A stretch of DNA of 64,000 nucleotides from CAADGU01 sp035444285 (GCA_035444285.1 DAOMOK010000009.1:186001-250000), one strand, 5' to 3'; shown: positions 30,795-40,234, numbered from the stretch's first letter. Notes: generated by a model not told the origin, from the sequence alone. A program made the numbers and translations.

Positions 30795-32846
30795 TCAGGG
30801 AACCAATTCAACCAGTGTGTACACCTGGTCCCACTGCTGCACCGGGCGGGTATGCGCGGTGATAAATTGTTCATATTCCGCTTCATCTACCGGCGTCGCC
30901 CCGACAGATTCCGTATCACGTAAAAAAGCCAACCCTTGCTCAAAGATAAACAAATGTGTCACCCCCTCGGCAGCCAACGCCTGGGCAATCTGGTCGGCCG
31001 AACCATGCAGATATTCTAAATGGGTGTACTTATCCAAAATGTGGTCGCCACGGCAATCAAGTTCACAGTAGTACGTGCGCGGCTCCCACATAAATTGCAC
31101 CACAGACTGGGCTGGCAATGTCTCATTCATGGTCTGGGAAGCCACATACAAATAACCCAGATTCCGTTCCAGATAACTATCCCGCGATTCGCTGCCCAGA
31201 ATAAACGCCGCCGGGTTTAGCTGCAACCATTGCCCCAACTGTGTGACCAGTTGAAACAAAACAACCACCGCCAGCACCAGGTTAATGAACCGCTGCAATG
31301 AAAATTGTGGATGATCATATCGCTGCAAATCGGCGATGATCCAGGCCAGCACGGGGCACAAAGCTACCAATGCGGGCAGCAGCAGCCGCCCCTGGCGCAG
31401 CGGTGCGGAATCTATGACACCCAATACCCAAACGGCGTAATGCAGCAGCGCAAAAAGCAGCAAGAAACGGAACGCAAATGGCGCCCGGCGGCCCAGCCGT
31501 GAAAGGGCATAAAACAGCAGGAGCGGCAAAAAGGCCAGATACAAAGGGCCGGTCTGTCCATCGCCGCTGGCATCGCCAATGCCCAGCGTGAGGGTGTATG
31601 GCAAGGTCAGCAGCGCCTCAACATCCCACCCGATGCCGCTGCCCGGTGCGCGGTGAGCGGCGGCGCGGAAATCATCCCAGTAACGGCCGTGCCACACAAA
31701 CGGATAAACCGGATTGCCTGTAAAGGCCCAGTTTTTCACATACCAGGGCAGCGCCACCAACAACGCCGGCAGGGCAAAAATTAATACCAGACGAAGCAAC
31801 TGGCGTGGCTGCCGCCAGTTCTGCCAAACCAACATCAGCCCGATCAGCAAAGGGGCAATGAAACTGGTGTATTTCAGACTCATTGCCAGGCCAGAAAACA
31901 GGCCGCTGACGAGCAGCCAACGGGGTGATTGATCTTCGTGCCAATGAATGTAGGCGTACAAGGATGCCAAAATGGTGAACGCCAGCGCCAGGTCATTGTA
32001 GGTGACGGGGGCCAGCAACAAGACCATGGGCGTGGCAAACAGCAGCAGAACGGCCGTCCACCCATTGCGCAGTTTCAGCCCATTTACCGTGACCACATAC
32101 ACCAGCCCGGCCAACAGAAAGAGAAAGGAAAAATGGATGATCTGCGCGGTCACATCGCTGCGTACCGCCAGGGCCAGCATAAACAGCATTTCCAACAAAA
32201 ATGGATTGTTCAGTGAAAATATATCAATGCCTGGGTAAATCTGACCGGCTTGCAGATAAAGCCAGGGGCCGCGCAGATGATAGGAGAGGCTATCCCAACT
32301 GGTGGGGGGCAACAGGGCTACGGTGAAGGTCAGCCCGGTGGCTAGTAACAGGTACAGAGTAATGAGAGCAGACGGCCGTGACGATAACCGTATCTGGCGC
32401 AAAAACGGAATTAACACAGGTAGGCCGACAAGCGTTAGCACGATTAACAGGCCAATGAGAAACGGCCGTTGCAGCCACCCCATCAGCCCCATCCCCAAAA
32501 TCAACAAACCCACCGCGCCAAAACCTAAAGCAAACGCAAACAGGGCTATCTCAGCGGGGGCAGCACTCGCCGGCCCCAGCCAGCGCCACAACCATAACCC
32601 CACGCCCCACACCGCCAGCAAAATCCAGAGCGCCGCCGCCACATCCAACAGGCCGCGCCATAAGGCCGCCCCCGAAAACGAGAAATTGGCCCAGCCAGCC
32701 ACCTGCTTGCCAATAACCTGCACAGCAACCGCATCCAACGGCTTTTGGGCCACATAATAAGCGCCCAGGCTAAAAAACAGCCACAAAATAAAGAATACCA
32801 GCCCAACCCCATACCCCCAGTGCCAGGAAATCTCGTCTTGTTTCAT
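30795..32846 (-). CDS. GT39/ArnT-like dolichyl- or polyprenyl-phosphate sugar transferase (membrane)
   Basis: A 683-residue polytopic protein. The start at 32846 is chosen because GGAGGA lies 6 nt upstream; a GTG-type extension to 32882 is unlikely. About twelve membrane segments lie in the first 520 residues. The key loop is ALLPPTSWDSLSYHLRGPWL, a GT-C type acidic motif (D-S-L-S-Y-H), with a PVYPF pair (AFTGNPVYPFVW) typical of these integral glycosyltransferases. The C-terminal ~150 residues form an extracytoplasmic soluble domain (VVQFMWEPRTYYCELDCRGD). It probably transfers a sugar from a polyprenyl-phosphate donor. The gene stands alone, with about 458 nt before the next divergent gene. 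Confidence 0.82.
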   Translation of the reverse strand: MKQDEISWHWGYGVGLVFFILWLFFSLGAYYVAQKPLDAVAVQVIGKQVAGWANFSFSGAALWRGLLDVAAALWILLAVWGVGLWLWRWLGPASAAPAEIALFAFALGFGAVGLLILGMGLMGWLQRPFLIGLLIVLTLVGLPVLIPFLRQIRLSSRPSALITLYLLLATGLTFTVALLPPTSWDSLSYHLRGPWLYLQAGQIYPGIDIFSLNNPFLLEMLFMLALAVRSDVTAQIIHFSFLFLLAGLVYVVTVNGLKLRNGWTAVLLLFATPMVLLLAPVTYNDLALAFTILASLYAYIHWHEDQSPRWLLVSGLFSGLAMSLKYTSFIAPLLIGLMLVWQNWRQPRQLLRLVLIFALPALLVALPWYVKNWAFTGNPVYPFVWHGRYWDDFRAAAHRAPGSGIGWDVEALLTLPYTLTLGIGDASGDGQTGPLYLAFLPLLLFYALSRLGRRAPFAFRFLLLFALLHYAVWVLGVIDSAPLRQGRLLLPALVALCPVLAWIIADLQRYDHPQFSLQRFINLVLAVVVLFQLVTQLGQWLQLNPAAFILGSESRDSYLERNLGYLYVASQTMNETLPAQSVVQFMWEPRTYYCELDCRGDHILDKYTHLEYLHGSADQIAQALAAEGVTHLFIFEQGLAFLRDTESVGATPVDEAEYEQFITAHTRPVQQWDQVYTLVELVP

Positions 32847-33304
32847 GGTGTTCCTCCCTGGTTCATGGCCTCCACCGACCATTTAGATCCGCTGAGGAAA
32901 AAGAAGGCCACAAAGGCCAATACCCAAATCTGGGGCGCATACAACCACACCCAGATTGACACCTTATCAGGCATACTGTGCCCCATGACTTCAAGTGTAA
33001 CAAAAGGTTCACAAGGCGCATGTGCCTATAGGTACTAATCATCTCGCCACTTCCAACAACACCTTCCGGTTCGCTTTCTTAATGAACGCATAACTTGCCT
33101 CAGAATTCACCCGGTTTATACCACCCCCTCACCACCACCTTGATATGATACGTACGCTTTGAGCCACATCAACCGTGGGGGCAGGGCAATTACCACTAAA
33201 TTGCTCTGTGGCGCTAAATCTCACTCTCCAATCTCACGTTTTTGAGGCTCACGCTTTTGGGGCTTACGTCTTTGGGACGCTTACGGAAGTAGAAGGAGTA
33301 CGCT
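32847..33304. other. Intergenic region between divergent genes
   Basis: This 458-nt region lies between a minus-strand glycosyltransferase gene and a plus-strand amidase gene and must hold both promoters. No credible ORF or tRNA is seen. Its right end contains a three-fold 15-17 bp direct repeat; the remainder is low-complexity text without a recognised regulator site. Confidence 0.6.
33235..33281. repeat. Three imperfect direct repeats upstream of the amidase gene
   Basis: CACGTTTTTGAGGCT, CACGCTTTTGGGGCT and TACGTCTTTGGGACGCT lie head-to-tail, ending 24 nt before the amidase start, a position where a regulator could bind. Confidence 0.55.
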
Positions 33305-35587
33305 ATGCAGTTCAAAACATTCACCATACTTATCCTGTTCGGTTTATTGGCTGCCCTCGGCTGGGCAGAAACAAAAACCAGCCAGGCCCAATCAGCCATT
33401 GAAATCTTGACTTTTCAAGGTGAAGATTTCATTGAAGGCGAAATGCAAGGGATGCAGATTTCCGCCAATGGGTTGGAGATGACAGACACGGCCGTTACCG
33501 CCCACTACCAATCGCCCGTTATCCACACCCCCATCGCCTTCAATGCCATTGTTACCCACTGGCTGGCCGACTTGCCCGAAAGCGCCAGCCTGGAAATACT
33601 GCTGCGTACCAGCGCAGACGCACAACAATGGAGCGAATGGTATGACATTCACGCCCATGAGGATTGGAACGAACCGGGCGACGCCTGGCAGTACGGCGAC
33701 ATGATCGCCGTACCGGCTGCCGATAAAACCCACCACTACCTGCAATATCAGGTCAGTGTTACCCGTTTCCTGGGCAACCGCACACCATTGCTGCGCCAGA
33801 TAGACTTTGTACTGATAGACACCAGCAACGGCCCCACCACTGCCGAACTCATTGCCCGGCAGCAAGAGCTAGACGCCGCCAGACCACCCGAAACCCCAGA
33901 AAACCCGGAAGATTTCCCCCGCCCCTTTGTCATCACGCGGGGGGCCTGGTGTACCCAACCCGAATGTTGGCACAGCAACTCGCAATACCAGACCTACACC
34001 CATTTGCTGATGCACCACACCGTCACGAGCAGCGGCGGTGATTCGGCGGCCATTGTGCGCGCTATTTGGGAATACCACACCTTCAATCGGGGCTGGGGTG
34101 ACATTGGTTACAACTATCTGATAGACATTAACGGCGTCATCTTTGAAGGCTACCTCAACGGCAATTACCTGCAATGGGACGTGACCGGCATCCATGCCGG
34201 CGCAGCCAATGCCGGTGGCATGGCCGCTTCACTCATTGGCAACTTCACCTCTCCCGATGAAGGCGGCGGCATCATGCCTTCCACCGCCATGCTCAATGCC
34301 CTGGCTGACCTGTTTGCCTGGAAAGCCGACCAACGCGATATTGACCCCTTTGACGCCAGCCGCATGGTGGAGATGAGCTGGGGGCTGCCGCACATCATGG
34401 GGCACCGCGATGTGTACGGTGGGTTAAACACACTTTGCCCTGGCGGGAACGCCTACAACTATTTGCCCTGGCTGCGCAATGCGGTGGCTTCACGCATTGG
34501 TTTTGTCTGGCCTTACATCTTCATAGACGAGATGAGCAGCAGCTTTACCAAGAGCAGTGCCACCTGGTACGAAGGGCCGCGCGGCTGTGGCAACAATGGG
34601 CATTCCTATTACACCTGGTCTACCACTGATCCCAACCAGAGTACCAATTGGGGTGAATGGCGGTTTAATGTGCCGGCAGACGGCCGTTACCGCATTCAGG
34701 TTTACGCCCCCTATTGCAACACCGGTCAGCCGGAAACCCTCGGCGCGCGCTACACCGTCTACCACGCCACCGGTACCAGCAACGTCACCATTAACCAAGA
34801 CGCCAACGTCGGTTTGTGGATGACGGTGGGCGAATTTGACCTGACGGCCTATAGCAACAACCGCCTGCGCCTGACCGACCTGACCACCACCGACAACGGC
34901 CGTGGCGTCTGGTTTGATGGCATTCGGCTGCTGCATCTTGGCGAAAGCGCCAGCGAAGTTCACAACAGCACACCGGCCCCCGATGGTTGGGTGACGGCCA
35001 ATCCAGTTGAGTTTACCTGGCAAATTATCAGCACTGCGCCGGTGGTACAGACGCAGTTGCAGGTTGCCACCGATGCCGCCATGAACAATTTGGTATATGA
35101 CCAGACCTGGTCAGGGGCCATCTTGCAGCACAGTCACACCTTTACTCAGGATTATGCGCACCTGTACTGGCGGGTAACGGCCGTTGTCCAACCCACCGGC
35201 GGTGGGACCCAGACCGTCACCTCCACCCCCACCCATTTCCGCCTGGATACCACCCCCCCCACCAGCCGCGTCAATGCGGTCTTGCAGATACCAAACATCC
35301 CCGGCTATTCCATTCACTGGTCTGGCACAGATGAGATCGCCGGCATCACCCATTACTTCGTTGAATATCGGGCACAAGGCAGCAGCGAGTGGACGGTATT
35401 TGTCGGTTTACCGCCTTTAGCCACCTCCACCCGCTTTATACCCCCAGACGGCCAGGTCTATGAATTCCGCAGCCGGGCCATAGACGCTGCCGGTAATGCC
35501 GAGCCAGCACACGCCACCGCCGATATTGACACCAGTCAGGCAATTTTGCTCTCCCATGCTATAATGCTGCCCGTTATTCAGCGGTAA
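33305..35587 (+). CDS. Secreted N-acetylmuramoyl-L-alanine amidase (PGRP-type) with golvesin-like domain
   Basis: A 760-residue exported protein; ATG preceded by AAGGAG. Signal peptide about residues 1-30 (FTILILFGLLAALGWA). The amidase_2/PGRP domain (about 205-395) shows RGAWCTQPECWH, YTHLLMHHTVTS (zinc His), IGYNYLIDINGVIFEG and GHRDVYGGLNTLCPGG (zinc His and Cys/Asp region), so catalytic residues appear intact. A golvesin/Xly-like beta domain (about 403-545, WRFNVPADGRYRIQVYAP ... GVWFDGIRLL) follows, then a Fn3/Ig-like region and a final Ig-like segment (DTTPPTSRVNAV). It ends AIMLPVIQR, a divergent form of the YLPxxxKP tail. It probably cleaves peptidoglycan stem peptides at the cell surface. 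Confidence 0.9.
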   Translation: MQFKTFTILILFGLLAALGWAETKTSQAQSAIEILTFQGEDFIEGEMQGMQISANGLEMTDTAVTAHYQSPVIHTPIAFNAIVTHWLADLPESASLEILLRTSADAQQWSEWYDIHAHEDWNEPGDAWQYGDMIAVPAADKTHHYLQYQVSVTRFLGNRTPLLRQIDFVLIDTSNGPTTAELIARQQELDAARPPETPENPEDFPRPFVITRGAWCTQPECWHSNSQYQTYTHLLMHHTVTSSGGDSAAIVRAIWEYHTFNRGWGDIGYNYLIDINGVIFEGYLNGNYLQWDVTGIHAGAANAGGMAASLIGNFTSPDEGGGIMPSTAMLNALADLFAWKADQRDIDPFDASRMVEMSWGLPHIMGHRDVYGGLNTLCPGGNAYNYLPWLRNAVASRIGFVWPYIFIDEMSSSFTKSSATWYEGPRGCGNNGHSYYTWSTTDPNQSTNWGEWRFNVPADGRYRIQVYAPYCNTGQPETLGARYTVYHATGTSNVTINQDANVGLWMTVGEFDLTAYSNNRLRLTDLTTTDNGRGVWFDGIRLLHLGESASEVHNSTPAPDGWVTANPVEFTWQIISTAPVVQTQLQVATDAAMNNLVYDQTWSGAILQHSHTFTQDYAHLYWRVTAVVQPTGGGTQTVTSTPTHFRLDTTPPTSRVNAVLQIPNIPGYSIHWSGTDEIAGITHYFVEYRAQGSSEWTVFVGLPPLATSTRFIPPDGQVYEFRSRAIDAAGNAEPAHATADIDTSQAILLSHAIMLPVIQR

Positions 35588-35588
35588 G

Positions 35589-35650
35589 GGAGATTAGAGA
35601 GTAGAGATTGGAGATTCACTCAATCTCTACTCTCCAATCTCCAATCTCCT
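35589..35650. repeat. Inverted tandem repeat tract (GAGATTGGAGATT / CAATCTCTAC)
   Basis: GAGATTAGAGAGTAGAGATT faces CAATCTCTACTCTCCAATCT, giving a long imperfect hairpin after the amidase stop and before the flavoprotein. An in-frame start at 35608 would add 20 repeat-encoded residues to the flavoprotein. Confidence 0.8.
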
Positions 35651-35667
35651 CAGAGGAATTGGAGCAA

Positions 35668-36852
35668 ATGGCGGACATCGAACAAGTAGACGTGTTAATT
35701 GTGGGGACGGGGCCATCGGGTACATCCACGGCGCTGCACCTGATTCAGCAAGACCCGGCCTGGGCCGGCCGCATCGTCATGGTAGACAAAGCGGTGCATC
35801 CTCGCGACAAGCTGTGCGGCGGCGGCATTACGCACATGGGGCTAAATACCCTATCCCGGCTGGGGCTGGAACTGGAACCCCAAAGTTTTGATGTGCGGGA
35901 AGTGCGGTTATTGTATGAAGATAAGGCATACTCCTTCTTTGGCAACCCCGTTTTCCGCATCATCCGGCGCGCCGAGTTTGACCATTGGCTGCTGCAAACG
36001 GCCGTGTCTCGCGGCGTCACCGTTTACCAGGGCGAGGCGGTCACAGACATCATTCCCCATGACGACCATGTGCAGGTGATGACGGAGAAGCGTACCTTTC
36101 AGGCGCAGGTGGTCGTGGCCGCCGATGGTTCCCGCAGTTTTGTGCGGCGGCGGCTGAAGTGGGATGATGATTCGCGGGTGGCGCGGCTGATTGAAGTGTT
36201 AACCCCCGAAGATGCCCGCACGCAGCCCGAATTCCGGGATGGTGTGGCTATTTTTGACTTCACCGCCATGACCACACACCAGTTGCAGGGTTACTACTGG
36301 GATTTCCCCAGCTTTGTGCAGGGCAAACCGTATATGAATCGCGGCGTGTTTGACAGCCGCGCTCGTCCAGAACGGCCAAAAGCCGACCTGCCGCAAACGC
36401 TGCGCGACGAAATGACGGAGCGCAACCGCAACCTGGATGACTTTGAGATCAAGGGGCACCCCATTCGCTGGTGGTCGAAGGACGGCCGTTTTGCCATCCC
36501 CCGTGTCATTCTGGTAGGAGACGCTGCCGGGGCTGACCCGCTCATGGGCGAGGGAATCGCCTTTGCCCTGGGTTATGGCGTGGTGGGGGCGCAAGCCATT
36601 GTGGATGCCTTTGCCCGCACCGATTTCTCGTTTGCCACTTATCGAGACAGAGTGTTGGCTGACCCCTTGTTTAAGCAGCTAGAAATTCGCACCAAACTGG
36701 CCCGTTTTGCCTACATGCTGCGTTACCCCTGGCTGTTCCGTCTAGGCTGGCAGGCGGCGCGGTTGATCATTCGCTTCACCCGCTGGCGTGATCCGAATTA
36801 TGTACCTGTCATTCCACCAACTGCGTCGTTATCCGTAGCCCGTAACCCGTAG
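35668..36852 (+). CDS. Geranylgeranyl reductase-family FAD-dependent oxidoreductase
   Basis: A 394-residue flavoprotein starting MADIEQVDVLIVGTGPSGTS, chosen because GGAG lies 7 nt upstream and the Rossmann GTGPSGTSTALHL is close. The FAD motifs are DVLIVGTGPSGTS, KLCGGGITHMGLNTLSRLG (the C-x-G-G motif of the geranylgeranyl reductase group), VVVAADGSRSFVRRRL and ILVGDAAGADPLMGEGIAFALGYG. Relatives reduce geranylgeranyl groups of lipids or chlorophyll, or act as phytoene-type oxidoreductases. The conserved YWDFPSF region and PIRWWSKDGRF occur around substrate contacts. It is the first gene after the amidase, separated by a tandem repeat. The C-terminal ASLSVARNP and TAG come from repeat DNA. 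Confidence 0.9.
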   Translation: MADIEQVDVLIVGTGPSGTSTALHLIQQDPAWAGRIVMVDKAVHPRDKLCGGGITHMGLNTLSRLGLELEPQSFDVREVRLLYEDKAYSFFGNPVFRIIRRAEFDHWLLQTAVSRGVTVYQGEAVTDIIPHDDHVQVMTEKRTFQAQVVVAADGSRSFVRRRLKWDDDSRVARLIEVLTPEDARTQPEFRDGVAIFDFTAMTTHQLQGYYWDFPSFVQGKPYMNRGVFDSRARPERPKADLPQTLRDEMTERNRNLDDFEIKGHPIRWWSKDGRFAIPRVILVGDAAGADPLMGEGIAFALGYGVVGAQAIVDAFARTDFSFATYRDRVLADPLFKQLEIRTKLARFAYMLRYPWLFRLGWQAARLIIRFTRWRDPNYVPVIPPTASLSVARNP

Positions 36853-36883
36853 TCGGATTACGGATTACGAATCACGGGTTACG
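36828..36883. repeat. Inverted tandem repeat tract (CGTAACCCGTA / GGATTACG)
   Basis: ATCCGTAGCCCGTAACCCGT opposes CGGATTACGGATTACGAATC and ACGGGTTACG. It supplies the stop codon and last residues of the flavoprotein gene and lies between two convergent genes. Confidence 0.8.
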
Positions 36884-37463
36884 TTCTGCGCGGACGGCCG
36901 TACAGCCACCAGTATTCCGCCTGAGGATACGCCTTTTCCCAAACAGGCGACCAGATAAATTCACCTGGTTGCCAATGGGGGCGCAGGCCGGCGTCCAACA
37001 TTTCCAAATTGGGCATGGTGCCAACATTCAGTTGGTAAGGCGGCGTCTGCAAAAAATGCACCAGCGCCGCCGCCATGACCCGGTTTTCTACGGCCGTTTC
37101 ATAATTGACTGCCGCCAAGGCCGTCTCGCGTTGCACATCGTGGAGATACGTGCCCCATTGCCGGGCGCGCACGCCCAACTCTTCATGGGCGCGGGATTCA
37201 GTGCGCACCACCTTTTCAGCCAACGCCTCCTGGAACATGTGTACGGCCGTATCCCATTTCTCACGTTCCGCATCATTCAACATATCGGCCAGGTGTTGCA
37301 GCCGGTGCTGGCGCATCAAATAACCACCCAGCGTCAGCATTGGCATATCGCCACGCACCATCGGCCAATAGAGAACCTCACTCTTCAGGTAATCATCCAT
37401 TTCGGCGGCCATGGCTGCCAGAACTTCTAAATCTTCATAGACTTTATCTACCGCTGGAGACAT
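36879..37463 (-). CDS. Conserved hypothetical protein
   Basis: A 194-residue soluble protein, mostly helical, with no family I can name. Visible landmarks: VYEDLEVLAAMAAEMDDYLK near the N-terminus, MLTLGGYLMRQHRLQHLAD, and a C-terminal aromatic-rich end (FIWSPVWEKAYPQAEYWWLYG) that looks like a specific interaction surface. No signal peptide or membrane segment. AGAGGAG lies 6 nt before the ATG at 37463. The gene is single, convergent with the flavoprotein gene. It has three ACGGCCGT copies and normal composition, so it is a settled resident gene, probably lineage-restricted. Confidence 0.8.
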   Translation of the reverse strand: MSPAVDKVYEDLEVLAAMAAEMDDYLKSEVLYWPMVRGDMPMLTLGGYLMRQHRLQHLADMLNDAEREKWDTAVHMFQEALAEKVVRTESRAHEELGVRARQWGTYLHDVQRETALAAVNYETAVENRVMAAALVHFLQTPPYQLNVGTMPNLEMLDAGLRPHWQPGEFIWSPVWEKAYPQAEYWWLYGRPRRT

Positions 37464-37480
37464 ATGGCTACTCCTCTGAG

Positions 37481-37535
37481 GTTCGTAGTCGGCAATTCAT
37501 CGCCCACTAACGGCGCCAAAGCGCCCACTACAAAC
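37481..37535. repeat. 55-bp three-way-junction repeat, copy C
   Basis: Arms GTTCGTAGTC and CACTACAAAC enclose hairpins GGCAATTCATCGCC and GGCGCCAAAGCGCC with a 7-nt linker. It is the most divergent copy but has the same total length and spacing. It sits between two divergent genes. Confidence 0.8.
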
Positions 37536-37634
37536 ATCCATATCTTTGCAGGATTTGGCGCGGTGTCAAAACCGCCATTTTGCGTTACGATTATGAGAAT
37601 TATAACCATTTTATGGTGGTAAAAGGATTGTCAA

Positions 37635-38555
37635 ATGTCATTATTTCGTCACACGGCCCTGGCGCTCTTGCTGTTACTCTGGCCCGGTCTGAGCCGTCCG
37701 GCTTACGCCCAACTGCCCACCACAACCATTGAAAACCTGGCTGTAGATTTATGGTCGGATTATGATCGCACGGCCGTGTTGGTGCTGCTCACCGGCACCT
37801 TGCCCGCAACCACCTTGTTGCCCACCACCGTCACCATCCCGCTGCCGCCGGGGGCCGAACTGCACGCCGTGGCCCGCATTACCAGTGACAACGTGATGAC
37901 CGACGATGTGCAGTATACGACCACAGAGGACAGTGTAACGTTTGTGACGCCGGATACACGCTTTCGGCTGGAATACTACATGCCGTATACCACCGAAGGC
38001 GCCCAGCACACCTTTGAATTTTCCTGGCTGGCAGATGTGGCGGTTACCGAGATAGATGTGGTCGTGCAGCAGCCCGCCGGGGCCACCAACCTGAGCACCC
38101 AACCTACTGCTACCTCCATCAGCACCAACAGCCGGGATGGCCTGACGTATCATGTGCTGCCGATAACGGCCGTGCCCGCCGGGCAGCTCTACACCGTGCA
38201 GGTGGACTACACCATGAACCAACCCACCCTGAGCGCGGAACAGATTGCTCCCTCCACCACTACAGCAGACACCTCATCGGCCGCCACTCCTGCGACAGGT
38301 GATGGGCTTGGTGGCGTCAACTGGGCGCTGCTGTTAGCCGCTGCCGGGGGCATTCTCATCCTGATGGCGATTGTGTGGCAGGCAGCCAGTATGCGCCAAC
38401 AGCCCAAACGTCCGCGCAAAACAGCGCCGCAGCGCACCCCGCCCGCGCCGAAAACGGCCGTAAAAGCTGTGCAATTTTGCCATGAGTGTGGCGCCCCTAT
38501 AGGCCTGGAGGATAAGTTTTGTCGGGAATGTGGCACGGCCGTGAAAAACCGGTAG
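37635..38555 (+). CDS. Secreted/membrane-anchored protein with C-terminal zinc ribbon
   Basis: A 306-residue protein: signal peptide about residues 1-26 (LALLLLLWPGLSRPAYA), an extracytoplasmic beta-rich domain (about 27-225), one membrane span near residues 232-250 (ALLLAAAGGILILMAIVW), a basic linker (RQQPKRPRKTAP) and a cytoplasmic double-CxxC zinc ribbon: FCHECGAPIG near 281 and FCRECGTAV near 296. It probably senses or couples an outer-surface event to the cytoplasm. I do not recognise the outer domain. A Lys/Asn tail follows. It ends close to a bidirectional hairpin terminator shared with the PucR gene. Four ACGGCCGT copies lie in it. Confidence 0.78.
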   Translation: MSLFRHTALALLLLLWPGLSRPAYAQLPTTTIENLAVDLWSDYDRTAVLVLLTGTLPATTLLPTTVTIPLPPGAELHAVARITSDNVMTDDVQYTTTEDSVTFVTPDTRFRLEYYMPYTTEGAQHTFEFSWLADVAVTEIDVVVQQPAGATNLSTQPTATSISTNSRDGLTYHVLPITAVPAGQLYTVQVDYTMNQPTLSAEQIAPSTTTADTSSAATPATGDGLGGVNWALLLAAAGGILILMAIVWQAASMRQQPKRPRKTAPQRTPPAPKTAVKAVQFCHECGAPIGLEDKFCRECGTAVKNR

Positions 38556-38580
38556 AGATGTTGCAATGCAACGTCTCTAC
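38552..38580. terminator. Bidirectional hairpin terminator
   Basis: GTAGAGATGTTGCA and TGCAACGTCTCTAC are nearly complementary over 14 bp with minimal loop, between two convergent genes. There is no long T tract, so termination efficiency is uncertain. Confidence 0.6.
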
Positions 38581-40226
38581 TTATCCGACCGTAGCTGCCA
38601 CAACTTCAGCGCCAGATTCAGCCCCAGCCGCATATTCGCCTGGTTCAGATCATGCCCGGTGAGTTCCTGGATGCGCTCCAGCCGGTAGAGCAGCGTGTTG
38701 CGATGCACAAAGAGGGATTCGGCCGTCTGGCTGATGTTGCCATGATGGTTAAAGTAAGCGTCAATGGTCTGCACCAGGGCACTGTTGTGCCGTTCGTCAT
38801 ACTCAATGAGCGGCCCGATCACCTGCCGGGTGAAGGCGCGCACCGCGGGCACATCTTCCAACTGTCCTAACAATCGGTACACACCCAGGCTGCCAAATTC
38901 CACCACCTCGTCCTGAATTTGCAGGCGTTCGCTGAGCTGCATCGCTTGCAGGGCTTCGCCATAAATGCGCGGCCATTCGGCCAGCGACGAAGCTGGCCCG
39001 CTCATCCCGGCAATGACGCTTTCTTTGGGAAATTCCGCGCGCACCTGTTCCAAAATCCGCCGCCCCAATTCGTGGGCAGATTCCATATCATTTTCGGCGC
39101 GCAATTCCTGGAAAATGCAAATGTGCGCGCCACCATAAATGTGGACGAGGGCGGCACGGCCGTGTGTGGAAAGCGCCCAGCTCACGGCCGTTTCCAACCG
39201 GCGCAGCGAAGGCGCCTCTTTGCGCACCCAGGCAATCGTTATGGCTGCATGGGGGGTACTCGTTTCATGATCCAGACGGCTGGCCAGCCGCTCAATCTCC
39301 CGCTGTGGCAGTGTGCCTGCCAATAGCCCTTCTAAAAAGTCACCCCGCAGCGCCTTTTTGGCCTCGCTAACCGCTTTGGCTTTCGCCATTTCCAGCGCAA
39401 ATGCTGCCGCCCCATGTTCCACTGCCTGCTGGTCCAGCAAGTCCAGCTCATCTGCCAGACCAATCACCGACAGATACCCGCGCGCCCGGTCCCCGGAAAT
39501 GATGGGACTGACCAGGCGGCCAATGTTTTCAATGGGCAAAATTTGCTGCCAGTGGCTCTGGCGGGCGCGGGCGGCTGCTTTGCGGTTACGCAAAATGGCG
39601 GGCAGTTCTTCGCGCTGCGTCAGCTCTTCCACAATTTTTTCCACATCCAAGGCATTGGAACTGGGCACACTGATCGCCTTAATTTCCAGCCGTTTATCTT
39701 GCACCACCACAATTTTGCCGGTGAGTTTGGCGATTACATCGGTCATAGCCGGAATGCCTTGCTCCTCACGGGACATTTCAGACAGGGTGCGGTAAAGCTG
39801 CAAACCACGTTCTGTAGTGGCAGAGTAACGGTCTACCAACAGGGCGGCAATGGCCCGGTTGGCTTCACGGACGGATGTTTCCGATGGGGCCACCAACAAG
39901 GGCAGGTCAAGCCGGGTAGCTTCCACGGCCGTTTGTTCAGACACCGGCTGAAACAGCAAAATGCCGGCCACATCCAGTTCCGCCAGCGTATGTAGTTTGG
40001 GGATAAACAGTTTATCGGGGAGACGCTCTTGCAGGGCGGGTGGCAAGATAACCAGGTCATGCGTCTGGGCTTGCAAAGGCAGATTATCCCAGGAAGTGAG
40101 GACAACCACCCAATCTACTTTGCGGCGGGCGGGGTCTTTGCCGGCGGCGACGGCCGTTTGCAGCGGCAGCGCCAGCCGCAGCACATCACTGATATTCACT
40201 TCACCATGCGAAGGTTGGTTGCTCAT
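38577..40226 (-). CDS. PucR-family transcriptional regulator
   Basis: A 549-residue regulator. The N-terminus NISDVLRLALPLQTAV with VDWVVVLTSWDNL is the PucR N-terminal (purine catabolism regulator) domain, about residues 10-125. A middle GAF-like section follows, and the C-terminal domain YFNHHGNISQTAESLFVHRNTLLYRLERIQELT is the HTH_30 DNA-binding domain (about 490-545). Typical length is 500-560. Regulated targets could include nucleotide or amino-acid catabolism, but no such genes are adjacent. There is no clear ribosome site; the region upstream of the ATG is repeat sequence (CCAATCTCC-type). Its C-terminal LRSDK borders the shared terminator. Confidence 0.9.
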   Translation of the reverse strand: MSNQPSHGEVNISDVLRLALPLQTAVAAGKDPARRKVDWVVVLTSWDNLPLQAQTHDLVILPPALQERLPDKLFIPKLHTLAELDVAGILLFQPVSEQTAVEATRLDLPLLVAPSETSVREANRAIAALLVDRYSATTERGLQLYRTLSEMSREEQGIPAMTDVIAKLTGKIVVVQDKRLEIKAISVPSSNALDVEKIVEELTQREELPAILRNRKAAARARQSHWQQILPIENIGRLVSPIISGDRARGYLSVIGLADELDLLDQQAVEHGAAAFALEMAKAKAVSEAKKALRGDFLEGLLAGTLPQREIERLASRLDHETSTPHAAITIAWVRKEAPSLRRLETAVSWALSTHGRAALVHIYGGAHICIFQELRAENDMESAHELGRRILEQVRAEFPKESVIAGMSGPASSLAEWPRIYGEALQAMQLSERLQIQDEVVEFGSLGVYRLLGQLEDVPAVRAFTRQVIGPLIEYDERHNSALVQTIDAYFNHHGNISQTAESLFVHRNTLLYRLERIQELTGHDLNQANMRLGLNLALKLWQLRSDK

Positions 40227-40234
40227 ATTTGCAT

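Noticed and set aside
35608..35667. Twenty-residue N-terminal extension of the geranylgeranyl-reductase-like protein
   Set aside because: It is encoded entirely by tandem repeat DNA, and the ATG at 35668 has a ribosome site directly upstream and begins the FAD-binding strand.
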